Shown here: one piece after another, positions 12,201 to 27,200 of the stretch
How the letters are laid out: each line of letters starts with the position of its first letter
Numbering within the stretch: position 1 is the first letter of the stretch
Assembly (NCBI GenBank): GCA_028753945.1
Contig: JAPNXP010000014.1
Span: 5,022,001 to 5,086,000 of the forward strand
Reading direction: 5' to 3'
From: Hexactinellida sp. DTS-2022
Lineage: Eukaryota > Porifera > Hexactinellida
Length of the DNA: 64,000 nucleotides
Program-made: the position numbers and the translations under genes
The notes under the pieces: model-generated
Database searches by the model: none
Told to the model about the DNA's origin: nothing
The model's input: only the letters and a program-made list of their open reading frames with translations

Positions 12201-15200
12201 CAGTGACCACTTTCACCATTGTCTTATCAAACCATTCTCTGTCTTCGTACGAGATAAATCTATCCGCGATAACTCGCGTACACTCGTGTTTCCATAGAGC
12301 CAACAGGGTTGAGACAGATTTACAAATGTCGCTATCGATTGTGAGCATACCTTCCCATATTCGTGATAAATCCCTTAGATTGAAAATGTAATGAAATTTA
12401 GCTGGTGTGGGTAGCATCTTTATCTTGGTGAGTTGCCATAGTGTACGTGTGGCGAGAATCAATTTGGAGACCACCTAGAGAATTTGTAGTTATATACGAA
12501 GTTAAATAAGGGCTTACTTATATATCGGGTACACCTTTTAATATAAATCTGGCTTTGCAAATGTGACTAAAAATGCCTGAAAATCACATTATAACATGTG
12601 TTGGCCTTGGCCGATATACACAAGTTATTTTCGCATTTTACTCACTGCAGGAATTTCCTTTGAAAACCCTCTCTTCGTTATGAAGAAGCCCTCTCCTATG
12701 ATTGAGAATATCCTGTCAATGGAGCTGTTAGACGGCAGGGTGCAGTTGAGAACTGCGAAGTGACGCTTAAGGCGCTGTGGAATGTCATTCCTCCCTCCTC
12801 CCGGGTGAATCATAGCTGCTATAAACTGGACATCGACTATGGTGGTGAAATCGCCTATGAGAGATAGTACGATAATATCAAGTCATCTACAATATGTTAA
12901 ATACAATAGAACCTCGTTAGTAAGAACACTGTTAATACGAACACTATTTCAGTCCGCATCAAAGCCTTTTCAATACAAATGTTATCGGTTAATAAGAATT
13001 CCGGATAAGGAGTACACATTATGACGGTCCCCTGGTATTCGTACTAACGAGGTTGTACTGTAATCGAGTGTTCTTACCTGGTTTTTCCAGAGAATAGAAG
13101 CCAGACATTTCCAAAGTTTGTCGTGTTATCTCATTAGTGATCTGGTCGCCCCAATCATTGATAAACGGCATATTTATATCATCGATAAACACACTCATCT
13201 TCTTGCCTGCAGGAGGCCCGTATGTTGTCCCCATTCGCTTATCAATGTAACTCTCCATAGAGCGTTGGAACATATTGGGTGTAGTGGCAGAGCTGAAATT
13301 CATCATTTTAGACAAATGCTCTTCGATACTGTATTTGGACATGGATGCCTTTATCATAACAGTTTTGGCTGTCCCCTGCTCGCCAATAAGCAGCACTGCC
13401 AGGGACTGCTTTGCGAGTGTTTGTATTAAGTAATCTGTACGGACATTATCCACGTTTGGCACTAGTATAGTGGCATATTGGGGCTTATGGTCTGTGGGGT
13501 AGGAGTAGTCTTGTACCTACATAGAGATGCCATTGTTAGTACAGTCGACTCCGCTTAATAGAGCCACCTCGGGACCAGATTATTTTGAACGATTAAGCGG
13601 AGTTGACTGTAGTATATAATAGAAATAAGTACGTACTAACCCAGGTACGTTATAACGAGTTCTACTGTAATTAGATTCTTCCTACTAGCCATTATGGAGT
13701 CACTATATCATTGCATTTGAGTTATAATTAGCAACACAAATCATGGCTTAATGAAGTCAGCTATGATACTCCATAAACTATGACATCACAAAGTGTGATG
13801 TGTAGTGGTTTATTTATTAATAGCTTCAATTTACCTTAGTTTCCCAATGCTCCCATTCACCTTTATCGCTTACGAAATATTCGAAAATAGTATCTCCACT
13901 ATCAGGCTCGAATTTAGGTAGATCCAGTTGTGTGTTCTTTCGCATGAATTCCTGGAGCTTAGATCTGTCGTCAAGTTCCAATAAAGCCCCTATACTCCAC
14001 ATAAGAGTGAATATATATATCTTTTCGAGATGTTTGGTTGGTAGAGACGAACCATCCTCAGTCTTATGGATAAGGCCAGTCAGGAATTTAATCGCTTGCG
14101 AAATATAACACACTTCAAGTAGTGGCATTTTCGATAACAAACTTGTACTTGAAAAGTTGTAAATCTTCTGAAAGCTCTCACCGAATAACTCATGGATAAT
14201 ATTAGCTTCTATTGATTCTCTCGTTAACAGCCAGCTGTCCAATAAAGGCACCCAATCCAGTCCAGATGAGCTCATATAAACCATGCCGTTACGAGACACG
14301 GTAGCTGGACTAGCGTTGTCTATGTTGTGCGGCTCAAACACAAGCTTACACATAGGGTACATTGGAATTCTATCTCCGTTTGCTAATGTTAGAGTCTTGT
14401 TGTCATCCAGGACTGAATTCAGATTCTCAATCCATAGAGTGTCTACTGGCCCGTCCATCACAAGCCATATGTGCTCACCTGTAGAATTATATAAATATTT
14501 ATAGGGCTTACTTATAAACAGAGTCTCTTCAAAATATAAAACCGCTTCGCAAAGGCGATTTTTGATGTTTAAAAATGACTTTGTCAGTGCGTGAAAATAC
14601 ATTAGAAAAGTTGTTTGCTCATTTCAAGTAATTTCAGATTTCCATATCTAAATACGTATTAATGTATTGGCATTGGTTTCGCGAATAGTTACCTTTCTTA
14701 GCCTTGTGTGTTCGTCTCCACAGCGTGGAGAATATACCGTCTGTCCAGTCATTAGTAGAAACATCCAATCTCCCGAACATTTGCTGAGCAGTGATAGCTT
14801 TAGGATTCATTCTCATTTCTCTATGAGGCTCTCCTGTGTCTGTCATTGCCTTCATTAGTTGAAGTATACAGCAAGTTTTACCTAAGAAATATAATTAATA
14901 CACAATTAAATTTCCTAATACAAGTCATATTCTTTATTAATTCGATGTGTTAATATTAGGAATTACTTAGATTGGTCAAACCTGTTTTAATATAATTTCA
15001 AGCACTGGTAAGATCAAATTTAAACATTAAATAATTAAAAATGTTTTGGCCGATATACAGTCGACTCCGCTTAATAGTCACCCCGGGACCAGGTTTATTG
15101 ACCCGATTAAGCGGAGAAATCTATTAACTGGTGGCTCTATTAAGCGCAGTAGACTGTATAAGTAAGCGCTTTAATATAAAACAAACAACCCTTACCAGTC

Positions 15201-18200
15201 CCAGTTGGCCCTAGCACCATGAATCCGTGACGTACTTCCTGTGTCTCAAACAGTTGTATTAACTTAAGTTTCCAAGAGGGATGTATTATGAGACCAGCCT
15301 TAGTAATATTGGTGTTAATAGCCTCATCTAGCTCTGGGTACCCCCCTTCTCTATCGAGAGACATCCCGGGAAACAAGTCATTCACAAGCGAGAGGAATAG
15401 CGGCTCGTCCTCCTCAACCAGTTTGGATAGATTCATGTCTCTCAGGCCTCGCATTACGGTGCTACTCTCAGAGTCCTCGGGGTGAGCCCGCTTTTCCGTG
15501 CCCAGCGTGCGGAGAACTGAGAGCATGTTCCGCAACCCGAAATCATAATGTACCTACATTTAGTTAGTTTAGCACGGTTGAACTAATAAAGTAGATTCTC
15601 GTTAATACGAACACCAATTTGTTTGTATTAACTGGAGTCACTTGCATTAATTCTATGCTCTAAGCCTAAGGGAATATACCTTGTACTCCTTAACCGATAT
15701 TTCGCCTTATCCATGTTCGTATTAACTAGAGCCTACTGTAAATAGCCCTAATGAACTTGTAAATATTCTTGTATACCTGTTTTGAAAGTTGTTCTTCGCA
15801 GAGTTTGTATAAAACGAAGAATTTTCGCGAAAGCGGTACATTCTCAAGGAACCCACAAGAGGCTAGTTTCACGCGAATTATAATTTGTCTGTCGGGCACC
15901 ATCATGGCTAGCGTTCTGAAGTTCAGCTTAAGATTCTCAGGCAACTCTTGTCTTCCTGCATATCCGGGATTCATAGTCAGGAATAGCCCGAACTCTGGGT
16001 CCAATTTAACCACATCTCCGTCTAAGAAAATGAAGCTACGCTTCCGCTCTTTCTTACAGAGCAGTACCACTGCTATCTGTTGAGCTGCCACTGAGAGCAC
16101 TGGCAGTTTTATGCGATTAAACTCATCGAAACAACCCCAGGAGCCTGATTGAGCCAGCCCTTTGTAAATACGCCCGAGACCTCTGAAATCCATCTGGTCA
16201 GAGCAGTTGAACACAACCACGTATTTACCGAGACAACGGCCCATGTCCTTCACAGTCTCTGTCTTGCCTATTAATTCATACATAATAATAATAAAACGTT
16301 ATAACCGAGTTCTACTGTAACATATACAGTGAACTCTCGTTATATCGAAGTGGTTGGGACCTGTAAATTCCTTCGTTATATCCGGATATTCGTTATAACC
16401 GGATAATAATTAAGGCATTTAGTCCTCTGGTGGAAAATCTCCATTTCGTTATAATCGGTTATTTCGTTATATCCGGCTTTGATATAACGGGAGTTCACTG
16501 TAATTTACAATAAAATTCTATAAATATTCGCGATTATACCTGTTCCGGCTGGTCCAGCGGGAGATCCGCCCATAGACATGCCGAGTGCCTGAGCTAGCGA
16601 AATGTAACACCTGTCAGTGAGAGGTGTTATAACCAGTCGATCTGTGCAACCGAGGAATTCGTTTTGATAAACGAAATTAACATCTGTGATTGAGATTTCA
16701 CATCTGTCCATCTCTTCGTTGTAATAAAACCTAGTTTGTTTCAACCATTCAAAATCCTTTGGTAGTCGAATATGCAATTTGACCAGATCGTTAAAAATAT
16801 CCCTTTGGTGCACATGGATTGTGATGAGCGTTTCAAAACGAACGCGCTCAATTTTTTTCAAATTTCGCGTAGTTTGGTCAATAAGCATGTTTAGCATTTC
16901 AAGAAAAGCTTGATTTGTTTCAGCCATAATATTCTTATTCACGCGACAATTGGTCAGAGCCATTTCTGCATCTCGAGTCCACACCATCTGGATGCCAATA
17001 ATGCCAACCTATAAGGAGTCAAATTTAAATAGTTATTCATCTCAATATGCTACATTGGCAAAGAAATAAGAGAATAATTGCTAATAGTGACTCGTCAAGT
17101 TTACAATATAATAGTACAGTATAAGAGGTGGCGTGGGTTAAATGTAATCTCAATAAATTAAATGTGATAAGTTAAGTCATTAATGGAGGCTTATACAGTA
17201 ATAATGTTAGTTTCTACAAAGTATTGATGTAAATAGAACTCGGATAATACGTAATTATTAGATAAGGTAAGTCGAACTAATCGTTGTGTAAGTTGAATAT
17301 AACCAAATTTAGCTTTGATCGTGACCCTACGAAGGTAAACGTCACGCTTTGATAGAAAAATAGTCATCTTATGTAGTAGAACTGTGTAATAAGCAAGTAT
17401 TTTCCAATATTTGTATTATAGTAAAGTATGTAATGAAATTGGATTGATCTTCATCTGAAGAATATTATAAAGGCCGGAGATTCAACTAGTATTTTAATTA
17501 ATTAATAAGTGAGATTTCAATAGATTAGATCTTTAGTATTGATGTATTGTATTTTATGAAACTAGTCATAATAAGAATCATTATACATGTAGTATATTAT
17601 ACTTTTAGCTACATATTTGGCTGTTAGTTCCATTTACCCATTCATTTAAGGCCACTGTTTGTTGGAATCTTGTTTCAGCTCAACCTCCCGCGTCAGATTT
17701 CACTCCCGCACGAATATGGTCATTACTGTCATTGCATTATTTCCATTATTACACCTACATTCAAGTAAGGCTTCGTTGCCAATTTTATTGGAGGACACTC
17801 TAAAATAGCCATAATTAGCTAGTAACAAAATCAGTACCTATAACAAGCATTATTACCCAACGATTGCATATTTTATCAATAAGCACTCGCAAATTAGAAT
17901 ATTTGCTCAGATAATTATTAACTATGTCGTCATCAAATAATGAGATAATGAAAATGAGATGCCGCCCGCCCGCATCCTATGATGGATTTCGTGTGGAGCT
18001 GAATCAACATTGTCATTAACAGAGACCTTATGTTGTCTACCTTGCATATACAGTTCAAACCGGTTTTTTCAAATCATTTCTCTTCAGATAAAATAGTAAG
18101 AAAAAACCGATAGTTAGAAAAAACCGATGAAAATACAGTATACAGTCGAAACCGGTTTATTCTAACTCGGGTTATTCTAACTTATCGGTTTATTCTAACT

Positions 18201-21200
18201 ACGTATTAGTAATGCAATCTTTTGTAAGAAATTCCAACTATACTGTATTTTTCATCGGTTTTTTCTAACTATCGGTTTTTTCTTACTATTTTTATCTGAA
18301 AAGAAATGGTTAGAAAAAACCGGTTTGAACTGTAGTTGGAATTTCTTCAAAAGATTGCATTACTAATAGTTAGAATAAACCGATAAGTTAGAATAACCCG
18401 AGTTAGAATAAACCGGTTTCGACTGTACAGTAGAACTCGGTTAGCTTAGTACATACTCATTTGTATTGTGCCGACTATACTATAATAGTGGTCCAGTATT
18501 CAAACAACTGCCTTTATTTATTAATGGGCCAGTACTGAAATGAGTGGATTTATTTTCTCCATATACGGTGTCCTGGCCACACCATTACAGATTAATGGCT
18601 GAAAATTGGATTGTAGGTGCGAGTAACCGTCTAATTTGCACCAGGGCTCACGATTGTTAATCAGACAATTTTTAAACCTATTAAACAATTATGGCCCAAA
18701 ACATAAAGTAACTAATAGTGACCTTGATTAAATCTACATGTATGGATTCAAATTTTTAGCAGTTCACGAATTTTCAACTTGGCCTTACTCTCTGCCACAA
18801 TTGGGGTGTTAATTCCCTTAATTTAATGCACTTGAAATTCATTAAAACTGTTGATTCTAATTCTATTGTTCGACTTGTTGATAAATATATTGATTCAACT
18901 TGTTAAAATTCTATTGTATATTGAGTAGTCTTCTGTAAGTTGTAACTATAGGATTTCAAGTAGTCTTCTGTAATTGTAGTATTTCTAATAATGGATTAAA
19001 AACTCCCAATTATTTGTCAAATGCTCTAAATGGCATGTAAGACCTTTCTAAATATGTCTTAACACCTTGAGATGAAGATGACATAGTCAAAAAATATTTT
19101 TTTACAATTTTGGTATTTTATAATACAGTCGAAATCGGGGTTTTTTGCCACGGGTTTTTTTGCCTTATCGGGTTATTTTGCCTCCTTGCTTCTCCTTGTT
19201 TCTTCATAACCTCATAGAACTGTATATTGTTAAATATGGGTTTTTTTGCGTATCGGGTTTTTTTGCCTCTTTTTCCATGCATTTAGGGGGGCAAAAAAAC
19301 CCAGTTTCGACTGTACCAAAGTATTTTATTGGTGTTTAGAGATCCCTAACTCATACTCAAAACTAAAATAACTTGGTTAGTACATACACTCGTATAATAC
19401 GTACTTATTTTTCATTCCCCAGGGGTACGTTTTAACCGAGTCCTTCAGTATTATAACGGTAATAACTTACTAATAAGAATATATATGTCATAAAATCAGA
19501 CAGTAAAAAGAGACTAAATAATCTTCAATCATAGACAATGGGTACATGGGTATTGATATATACTTGGAAATAAAACACTATTTGTAGTAAATACTAAAGT
19601 TATGATGCTTCAAAGAAAAGCTACGCTTTAAACAAAGAATAGCAGTCCTTGTAACTTCCTAACTTCTCATATCATATAGAGAAGGAACTAACAGCTAGCT
19701 ATGTGAATACAATAGTTGGTTGGTTGAGAGGACAGTATTTTATCGTGTGAGCATCATCTCCATTGGCATTGCACAGGGGACACGTGTAGCTACGTAGATA
19801 GGGACAAACCACACGACCCTCAATGTCCTTCAGGATATGGGACCGATACACGTGTTCTGGCTGCTTAGAACTCTGGCAAAACACGCAGAACCTGACCTTC
19901 TTATAGCGGTCTCGATTCATCGCTGCTCTCTGTCGCTGTACAGACAGACTGTAGTCTATACGAGTGGGAGCAGGCGCTGGTATAGTGTGTGGTGTCTCCA
20001 TTGTGTGACGTGGCGCTTGTACGGGAGGGGGGGTGTAGGGGGCAGTGAATGCAACATTGAATTCTCGAATGGGTGCGTGTGGGAAGGCAGGGGGAGGGAC
20101 ATGGTTCCATTGGGGCTCCATTGGGGTTGTTTGGTAGGGGGGTACACTGGAGAGTTTCGCGACATCGTCAATAGCTTTGTAGAGAGGACCAGGAGAAGAC
20201 GAAGGGTATAAATAGGAGTCCATTGAGTTGTAAGGTAGAAAAGTAATAAATGTACAATTAGCAACCTTTTATACTAGCTCAGAAGCCAAATAGCAAACGC
20301 GTATATATGGTCACGAATTATTGATGAATAAGTATGTTTGTCTCGATCGATCATGATTCCAATGAAGTAGCATTCATACCAAGAAATTAGTTGCATGCGT
20401 AGGGGAATGAAACTGAACTTTGGATAATCTAGTCAACTGATGGAGACTTACTAAATTTGTGGTATCTTGCCTAAATAATATTTCCACGTTGACAATAACA
20501 ATTATAAAAGGATATAAATAGGATTCCCGAGGAGCTTAAATACAGGAAGTGAAACCTTGAGGAATTTTACCATATAAGGAATCGAACAATTAATGTAATA
20601 AATACATTACTCACCTGTGCAGGAAAGGATTCTAGAAACTCCAGTAGAACTAGGCTTGGATTAGAAATAGTCACAAAAGCATTTCTAACAACAGTGGCTA
20701 CAGATCTTAGAGCCATATCAAGTAGTCTTCCAAGCCACAACTCTACATGCCCCTGTGTAATAACATTCTGATCTAAGGGAATAGTTTCAGGCTCCTTAGA
20801 GTTTATTTCTAAAATAGTGTCGTATTCTTTTGGGTGGAATGTGACAGTCTTTATGTTATCGAATATGTTGAGGAGGTGAGCTTGTATGGTGTGGGAGTCA
20901 CTGGCCTGGCCGAGGATCTCTAGGAGCACAGGATCCGACACGAAGAAGAATCGAGGGAAGATAAGTCGCTTCTTCTCGAGGTATCTATTTGGATAACCAA
21001 TTGATTATGCGGTGATTAGCTTCAACTTTTGAGTGTAAACAGTAATAAACAAGTATTTAGGGTACAAATAATTTCATTTAATGAATATACGTGTATTACG
21101 AATTTATTTAGTGGCTGTACAGTGGAACCTCGTTAATACGAACACTATTTCAGTCCCCTTCAAAGCCCTTTCAATACAAATGATATTGGCTAATACGAAT

Positions 21201-24200
21201 TCCGGATAAGGAGAACTCATTTTGACGTACCCCTGCTGTTCATTCTAACGAGGTTGTACTGTATAATATTCAATAAAGACGTATACTATATTGTGTGTAC
21301 AAACTAACCCGGTTAGGGACTTCTGACAGGTCTCCAGCTGTTCCAGCAGATGTGGCAGCAGCTGTCCCATAGTCTCATCTCCCACACAGCATTGTACCAC
21401 GTTACTAGTCTCCTTTGCCCGAGTCATTATCTTAACCCAGGACTTGTCGATGCCCTGAAATCTCTTTGCCTCTTTCGGTAGCTGTTTGGCAATGTCACCA
21501 CCTACAAATACAGCTTCTAGGTATACCCATAGGTTTTGAACTACGAGCCATTTCTCTATTATTTCTGTGGAGTTAGTCAGCTTGTGTAGCCATTCTTGTA
21601 TCTGGGTCTTAAACGGAGCGTTGTACCTAGAGGGTACTCAACATAATCCTGTCTCTCATAAATCAGTAATAACCATTATCCATCGTTACAATTGGACATA
21701 TATAAATCATTTGTATATGCAACAAATAAACTGGTGTTCGCCTAATAACAATTGATTATTACAAGTTACTTTTCATCCCCAAACAAATGTTCATATGTTC
21801 ATAATGTGAATTATGTTTCTCCAATAGCAAGTTCACCTATTAGCTAGCAAATTTCGTATAAATTTCAACTGTAATATGCTATACTAAAATTATGCTTAAT
21901 ATTACGTTTTAAGGGAGTGGTAATTACCTGTTGCTCATAAGAGATCCCAGCACCATTAGCGAGTCTTCCATGAATGAAATAATTTCAGAGGTATCTTCTC
22001 CCCTCAGAAGGAGTTCCCCGCGTGTTTTAAAGTTAGCAAAGTTAAGAACGCGCGTTTTCCATTCTGTCATTACCAAGGCCAGCTTGCCTTCTATGTCTTT
22101 CTCTTTCACAGCGCTTATACAAATATCCTATAGGTGTTATTAATTAATAAAACAATAGCCTTATATGTAACTAATACGGTCAAACCTCAATATCCTCTTT
22201 GTACTGTAGGAGCGGAGCTTCTAGAATATTCTTCAACTGAAAGCCTTCTGCCTCCACATCGAATTTATGCGACGTCAGTTCTTCCAGTCGCTTCCAATGG
22301 CGATCTTTCATTGCGTCATTTGACATCATTTCGAGGAGAGGACAGATCTCATGGAACTCTTCTAGTTTTCTCTTAAGTTCGCCAAAAGCGCGCCAGTCTT
22401 TCAAATCTTTCGGAAGTTTGCGACATCTGCGAAATAATAAGATTTATATTCAGAATACTGTTTGTTCTCATTATAAGAAAGTGAACACGTTATAACGAAA
22501 CCCAAGGGACACTTGATTTACTCATATAAACGGAGTAATCAACTACTTTGTCAATTTTGGAAATAAATAACTTCGTGATAAGCATGGGTTTTCGTTATTT
22601 CCCTTTTTGTTCGTTAGTATAACGTGAGAGTACTGTAACAATATCTACCTATTCTGATAGTCCATAATATCACTGTTAATCTTATCAATATCAACATTTC
22701 CCCAGGGCACTTCATAGAACCCATCAATACTGTCCATAACAGCATTGAACAGCCCGTAGAGTTTCTGTAGCAGATTAAGCTCTCTGCGAATCTGCTGCAT
22801 GGCAGGAAACTGTGTTGGGTTCAAACCGAACAGATCTTCTCCATCTGAATAACTCTGAAACCTTTGGAAATAAGAACGTATAAATAATACAGTTGACTTC
22901 AGTTATAATGTACACTTTGAATGAAAAAAAGTACATAATATCCGAGTGTACGTACTACCGAGTTTACTCTACATATAAAACATACAGATGTATAACCAAG
23001 TTCTACTGTACAGTCGATTACGCATGTCCCAATTAAAAATAGTGATCGCTTATAGACTTACTTTCTCCATAAAGAATCGAACTCTGACTGGAATATTACC
23101 AAACGTGCTGAGGCGTCCCTTGGATTTACACCTTCAGCCATGGGCCCTTTTAACTTGTAATTTTTCACGAACAAGTCAGTATCTTTTGTGTAGGTGTTAA
23201 CATTTTCCGTTAGCGAGGTCTTGTATTTACTCTGGATTTTGAGCAGATATGTGACTGTGTCCTTAACCTGGACCCGGATTTTGTTCCATGAATACCTGAG
23301 TATGTCTACAGTATCTACTTCGTCTCCATCAACAGGGAGATTGTACGTTTGTAGCAAATTATAACACTCCTGTGAACAATAAAATATGTATAAAATGTCC
23401 ACAATTACAAAAGGTATATTTAGTGATTTAGGAACTATTATATACCTCGATTGGATCTATTTCCATATCTACATTTATCTCGTTCTCTCGTATTGTCTTC
23501 AGACAGGACATGGTAGCTCTTATATCATCCAGGTCCTTTATAGGTCGAGACAACAGTGCCGCCCAATCTTCCATCTGCTTAAGGAGCTTGGTCATATTTA
23601 TCTCATATTTCTCATTCATGTGTTTCGCGAATAACAACACCCATGCTTTAGCCTCCGCTTCAAGAGCGGTCTTTATATTTTCTGTGTAGATGGCGAGTGG
23701 CCCCAGACTCAGCATCTCGGATTCCTCTGTTGCACAAGCAATAATATTATTAATGTATTAAATTCATAGAGTATAGCCAGTGTTTTTAAGGATTTGATTA
23801 CAGTGTAATCTTAAAAATTAGAGTGGAACTTAGAACGAGTATACTATTGGTGAATCGCAAAAATTAAAGTAAAATCTAAAATTACAGCTGTGCCGACAGC
23901 ATGTTCTTTCAGAGGCACTATATTTTGACGGTTGGTTGATTTATAGTGCAGTATGCACAGCAGTAATTTTAGATTTTTCGTCATGTTATCATCAACATAA
24001 AGTGTTAAACAATTTCCTAGAGATGTTTTGGAAGGTAGAGACAACTACTGCGCTGATTACCTGAAGCTTGTGATTGTAACACCATATATGTTTTCATTTC
24101 AAGATGGAATTCATTCACGTTTGGGAATCCTTCTAAGAACTCTTCCATCTGTGCTTGTCTGTCCACTTTCCAAACCTTCTCGAAGCGATGGAAAGGCGTT

Positions 24201-27200
24201 AACGCAAAGTTAACCATCTCTTTCATAGAGTTAATAGAGCTACTAAGGTAAGATAGACTCTTGGCAATATCTTTGTTATCTACAATGGCGCTGTAGTAGG
24301 TTCTGCTTTTCTTGCCAGCCACATTGGTTAAGGAGCGAGTTATAGACGTCCTGGGTTCGACTGGGTCGCACCTGCTCATGCTCCATAGAGCCACGCCCTT
24401 GTAGACCTGTATAGGAGGTAGGGAACATGTTAATAATATGATGGGGTATAGAATTTGGCGAAACTAACTGTAATTGTTACAATACAATAGACTCTTGTTA
24501 TCGAACATTAATAAGACGAGCTACTGGTTTAATTCCCCTAGCCTATACTATAGATGTATTCAGATTACAGGTTAATTAATACGAATTCAGGATAATGCGA
24601 ACAAATTTGACGGTACCCTTGATGTTCGTATTAATAAGAGATTATATTACTGTCATAAATTATTTCCTCCTTCCTATCTCTACAAATTAACTCCCATATA
24701 ATGTACAGACCTGCAAAAACAGCTGCAAAGAGTTGTTGACAGTTTGCTGCACATCGTCCAGTGTGGGACTGAGACTGATGGTCGGAATAGTCAGGTTTAC
24801 GTCCACGTGGAAGATAGGGACTTGTCTCTGTTTGTTCTTTACAATATCTTCGTAGTGGAGAGTCGGTATTGCGATGCGTCTCTTGAAGGAATCAATATTA
24901 TTCTTAAGCACTTTAACTAGCGAGTCCAAGTTCTCTTGTATTAGATTTCCTAAAAATAATGTGTTATTATGGAACAAGTACATTATACTCTCGTTAATAC
25001 AAAACACGGATAAATAGTACAAGGTTAATTCCTCTCGCCTATACAAATGCATGCAAGTGACTCCGGTTAATACGAATTTCAGCATAATGCGAACTAATAT
25101 ACAGTAGAACCTCGTTAGTACGAACACTGTTAATACGAAATTCCGGTTAATACGAACACTATTTCAGTCCCATTCAAAGCATTGTCAATATATATGACAC
25201 CGGTTAGTACGAATTCCGGATAAGGCGAACTAAATATATACGGTCCCCTGGTGTCCGTATTAACGGAGTATACTCTGTGTATATATACCGGTTAGTTCAG
25301 AAGCGAGCTGTCTCATCTCCACTCGTTGATCCAACTTGCGCTGCAGAGCCGTGTCCTGCTTCTTGCTGGAGGGAGGAGGCATGCCGGCGGGGGTGACAAT
25401 GCTCTGAGAGCTCATAGACTTGGGGATTCCAGCACCAGATAGTGCAGGTTGCTTTCTAGATGAGGAAATCGGGAATACGTGTAGTGGTGTTAACTAATAT
25501 CAATTGCTCAATTAGCAAGTTATTGTCAGTCTACAAACCAGTTTTAACGATAATTATTATCTTCTAATAACAAGTTCGCCTATTGGCAGCAAATTACATA
25601 CTTGCAAAATGCAACTTGCTACGTATTACGCGAACACCAATGTTTGTAAATGTTGTATAGGTATTGCTCAGTTTATACTGTATAGATTAAGAAGGAATTT
25701 GGTTAACGGCTAACACCTTTTCTAATGTAATTTTCAGGCACTGGCAAGGTTATTTTTAACATCAATATTTCACCTTATGGCCGGGATATATATTAAAAAG
25801 TGTGGCCGATATTAAAGCAAGCCCACTGAATGAATTATAACTTTACCTTCCAGAGACTGTTGGGATTCTTGCCATCTGTACTTCTAACGCCATTATTTCT
25901 TCTTCACTCAACTTATCGTCAATATTAAGCAGGAGGCCTATCAACTCTTGTGATGCAATCTCTACACTCTTGCTGAGTTGATCTAACTTCAGGCCTGCAC
26001 TGTCACAATGGCACTAATGACAAAAGTATTATATGAAATGTTTAAAGTTGATTTTATAGATTTATATAAGGGAATACTCTACCTTTGTTGCTGCTAAGAA
26101 TTTATTGATTGTGAGATGTTTCTCTGAATTTAGATCACAGAACTCTATCAGATTCATTCCATTGAAAGCGTATAGTATTCTGTTTTCATAAATACTGTTT
26201 ACTTCGTTTACAAGATGTTCGAATTTCGTGAGTGACTGTGTGACGGTGTTCACGAAATGTTCTATGTTCAGTGATGTCCATGTAATCTTGATGAAACCAG
26301 GTTCCATTGTCTCTTCTAGCAACTTCTTATGTGGCTGGATTAATGGCTTGAAAATTGGGAATACTTCGCTGTTAATACGTTTGCTTTCTTTGAGAATCAT
26401 CTAATAAGAATTAATGGTAAAACTATCCTTTTAGTCCCAATGTATTGTTACTCAGCAAGGAATTATTTAGGAACGCGAAAATTTTGAATCTTCTCCTACA
26501 CCGTAGCATTAATTTGTGATTTATGCGTATAAAAATTGGATCAGACCGGATTAGGTGCGTATTTAGAAATGGCTGTATAATACACTGATTGTTAGGTACC
26601 TGAATAGCATTGTAGTCTCTCTTGAACTTGGAGCCAGAAGAAGTGAATACGAGAACTTTATTTGGTATTTCCAGCTGGAGATGCTGCATGCATTTAGTTT
26701 CTCGAATTAATTCGAGAAGACTCAAGTCGAAGTTAGCGAATATCTCTCCTGTCTCCGGGTGTCTCACGAGAATAAATGCATTCAGACCATCAAGAGCAAT
26801 TGTTATCTGCAAAGAAGATGTCAATACTAATTATAGTATAAGCTCGTTAATACGAACACCAGGGGACCGTATAAATTCGTTCGTATTATCCGGGAATTTG
26901 TTTTAAACGGAGTCACTTGCATACATTTGTAATATAAAGGCTAGTGGAATTAAACATTGTACTCCTTAATCGATATTTCGCCCTATCCGTGTTCGTATTA
27001 ACGAGAGTCTACTCTAATAACTGAATGGTTTTTATAATATAATACCTGCTTAAGCCAAGCCTGGAAGTACATGAGCTCATAGGCTACCAGGACCTGTGCC
27101 AGTTTGTTGTAGAGTGTGGTAACCTTGCGTCCCACCGGTGACTTCATAACCTCAGGCGCGTGTTGGTACAGCTGTTCGATAGGCCGGGTTATCCATCTGT

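Larger units (their letters stand above)
12137..13516 (-). other. Dynein AAA3 module (regulatory site)
   Basis: The Walker A variant GEQGTAKT lies in exon 13078-13516, followed by [17 protein letters not shown] and the Walker B strand VFIDDINMP. Exon 12646-12854 has [17 protein letters not shown] and exon 12137-12474 has [17 protein letters not shown], the sensor region. All are typical of axonemal dyneins. Confidence 0.9.
13835..15553 (-). other. Dynein AAA2 module
   Basis: The Walker A motif GPTGTGKT is split across the junction 15196/14881 at the same codon and phase as in AAA1. The next exons hold [16 protein letters not shown] and [19 protein letters not shown], both typical of AAA2. 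AAA2 is usually a structural nucleotide-binding site. Confidence 0.9.

Noticed and set aside
19837-20211. Plus-strand open frame of 124 codons over the nanos gene.
   Set aside because: It is the antisense shadow of nanos, whose zinc-finger signature is unambiguous on the other strand.
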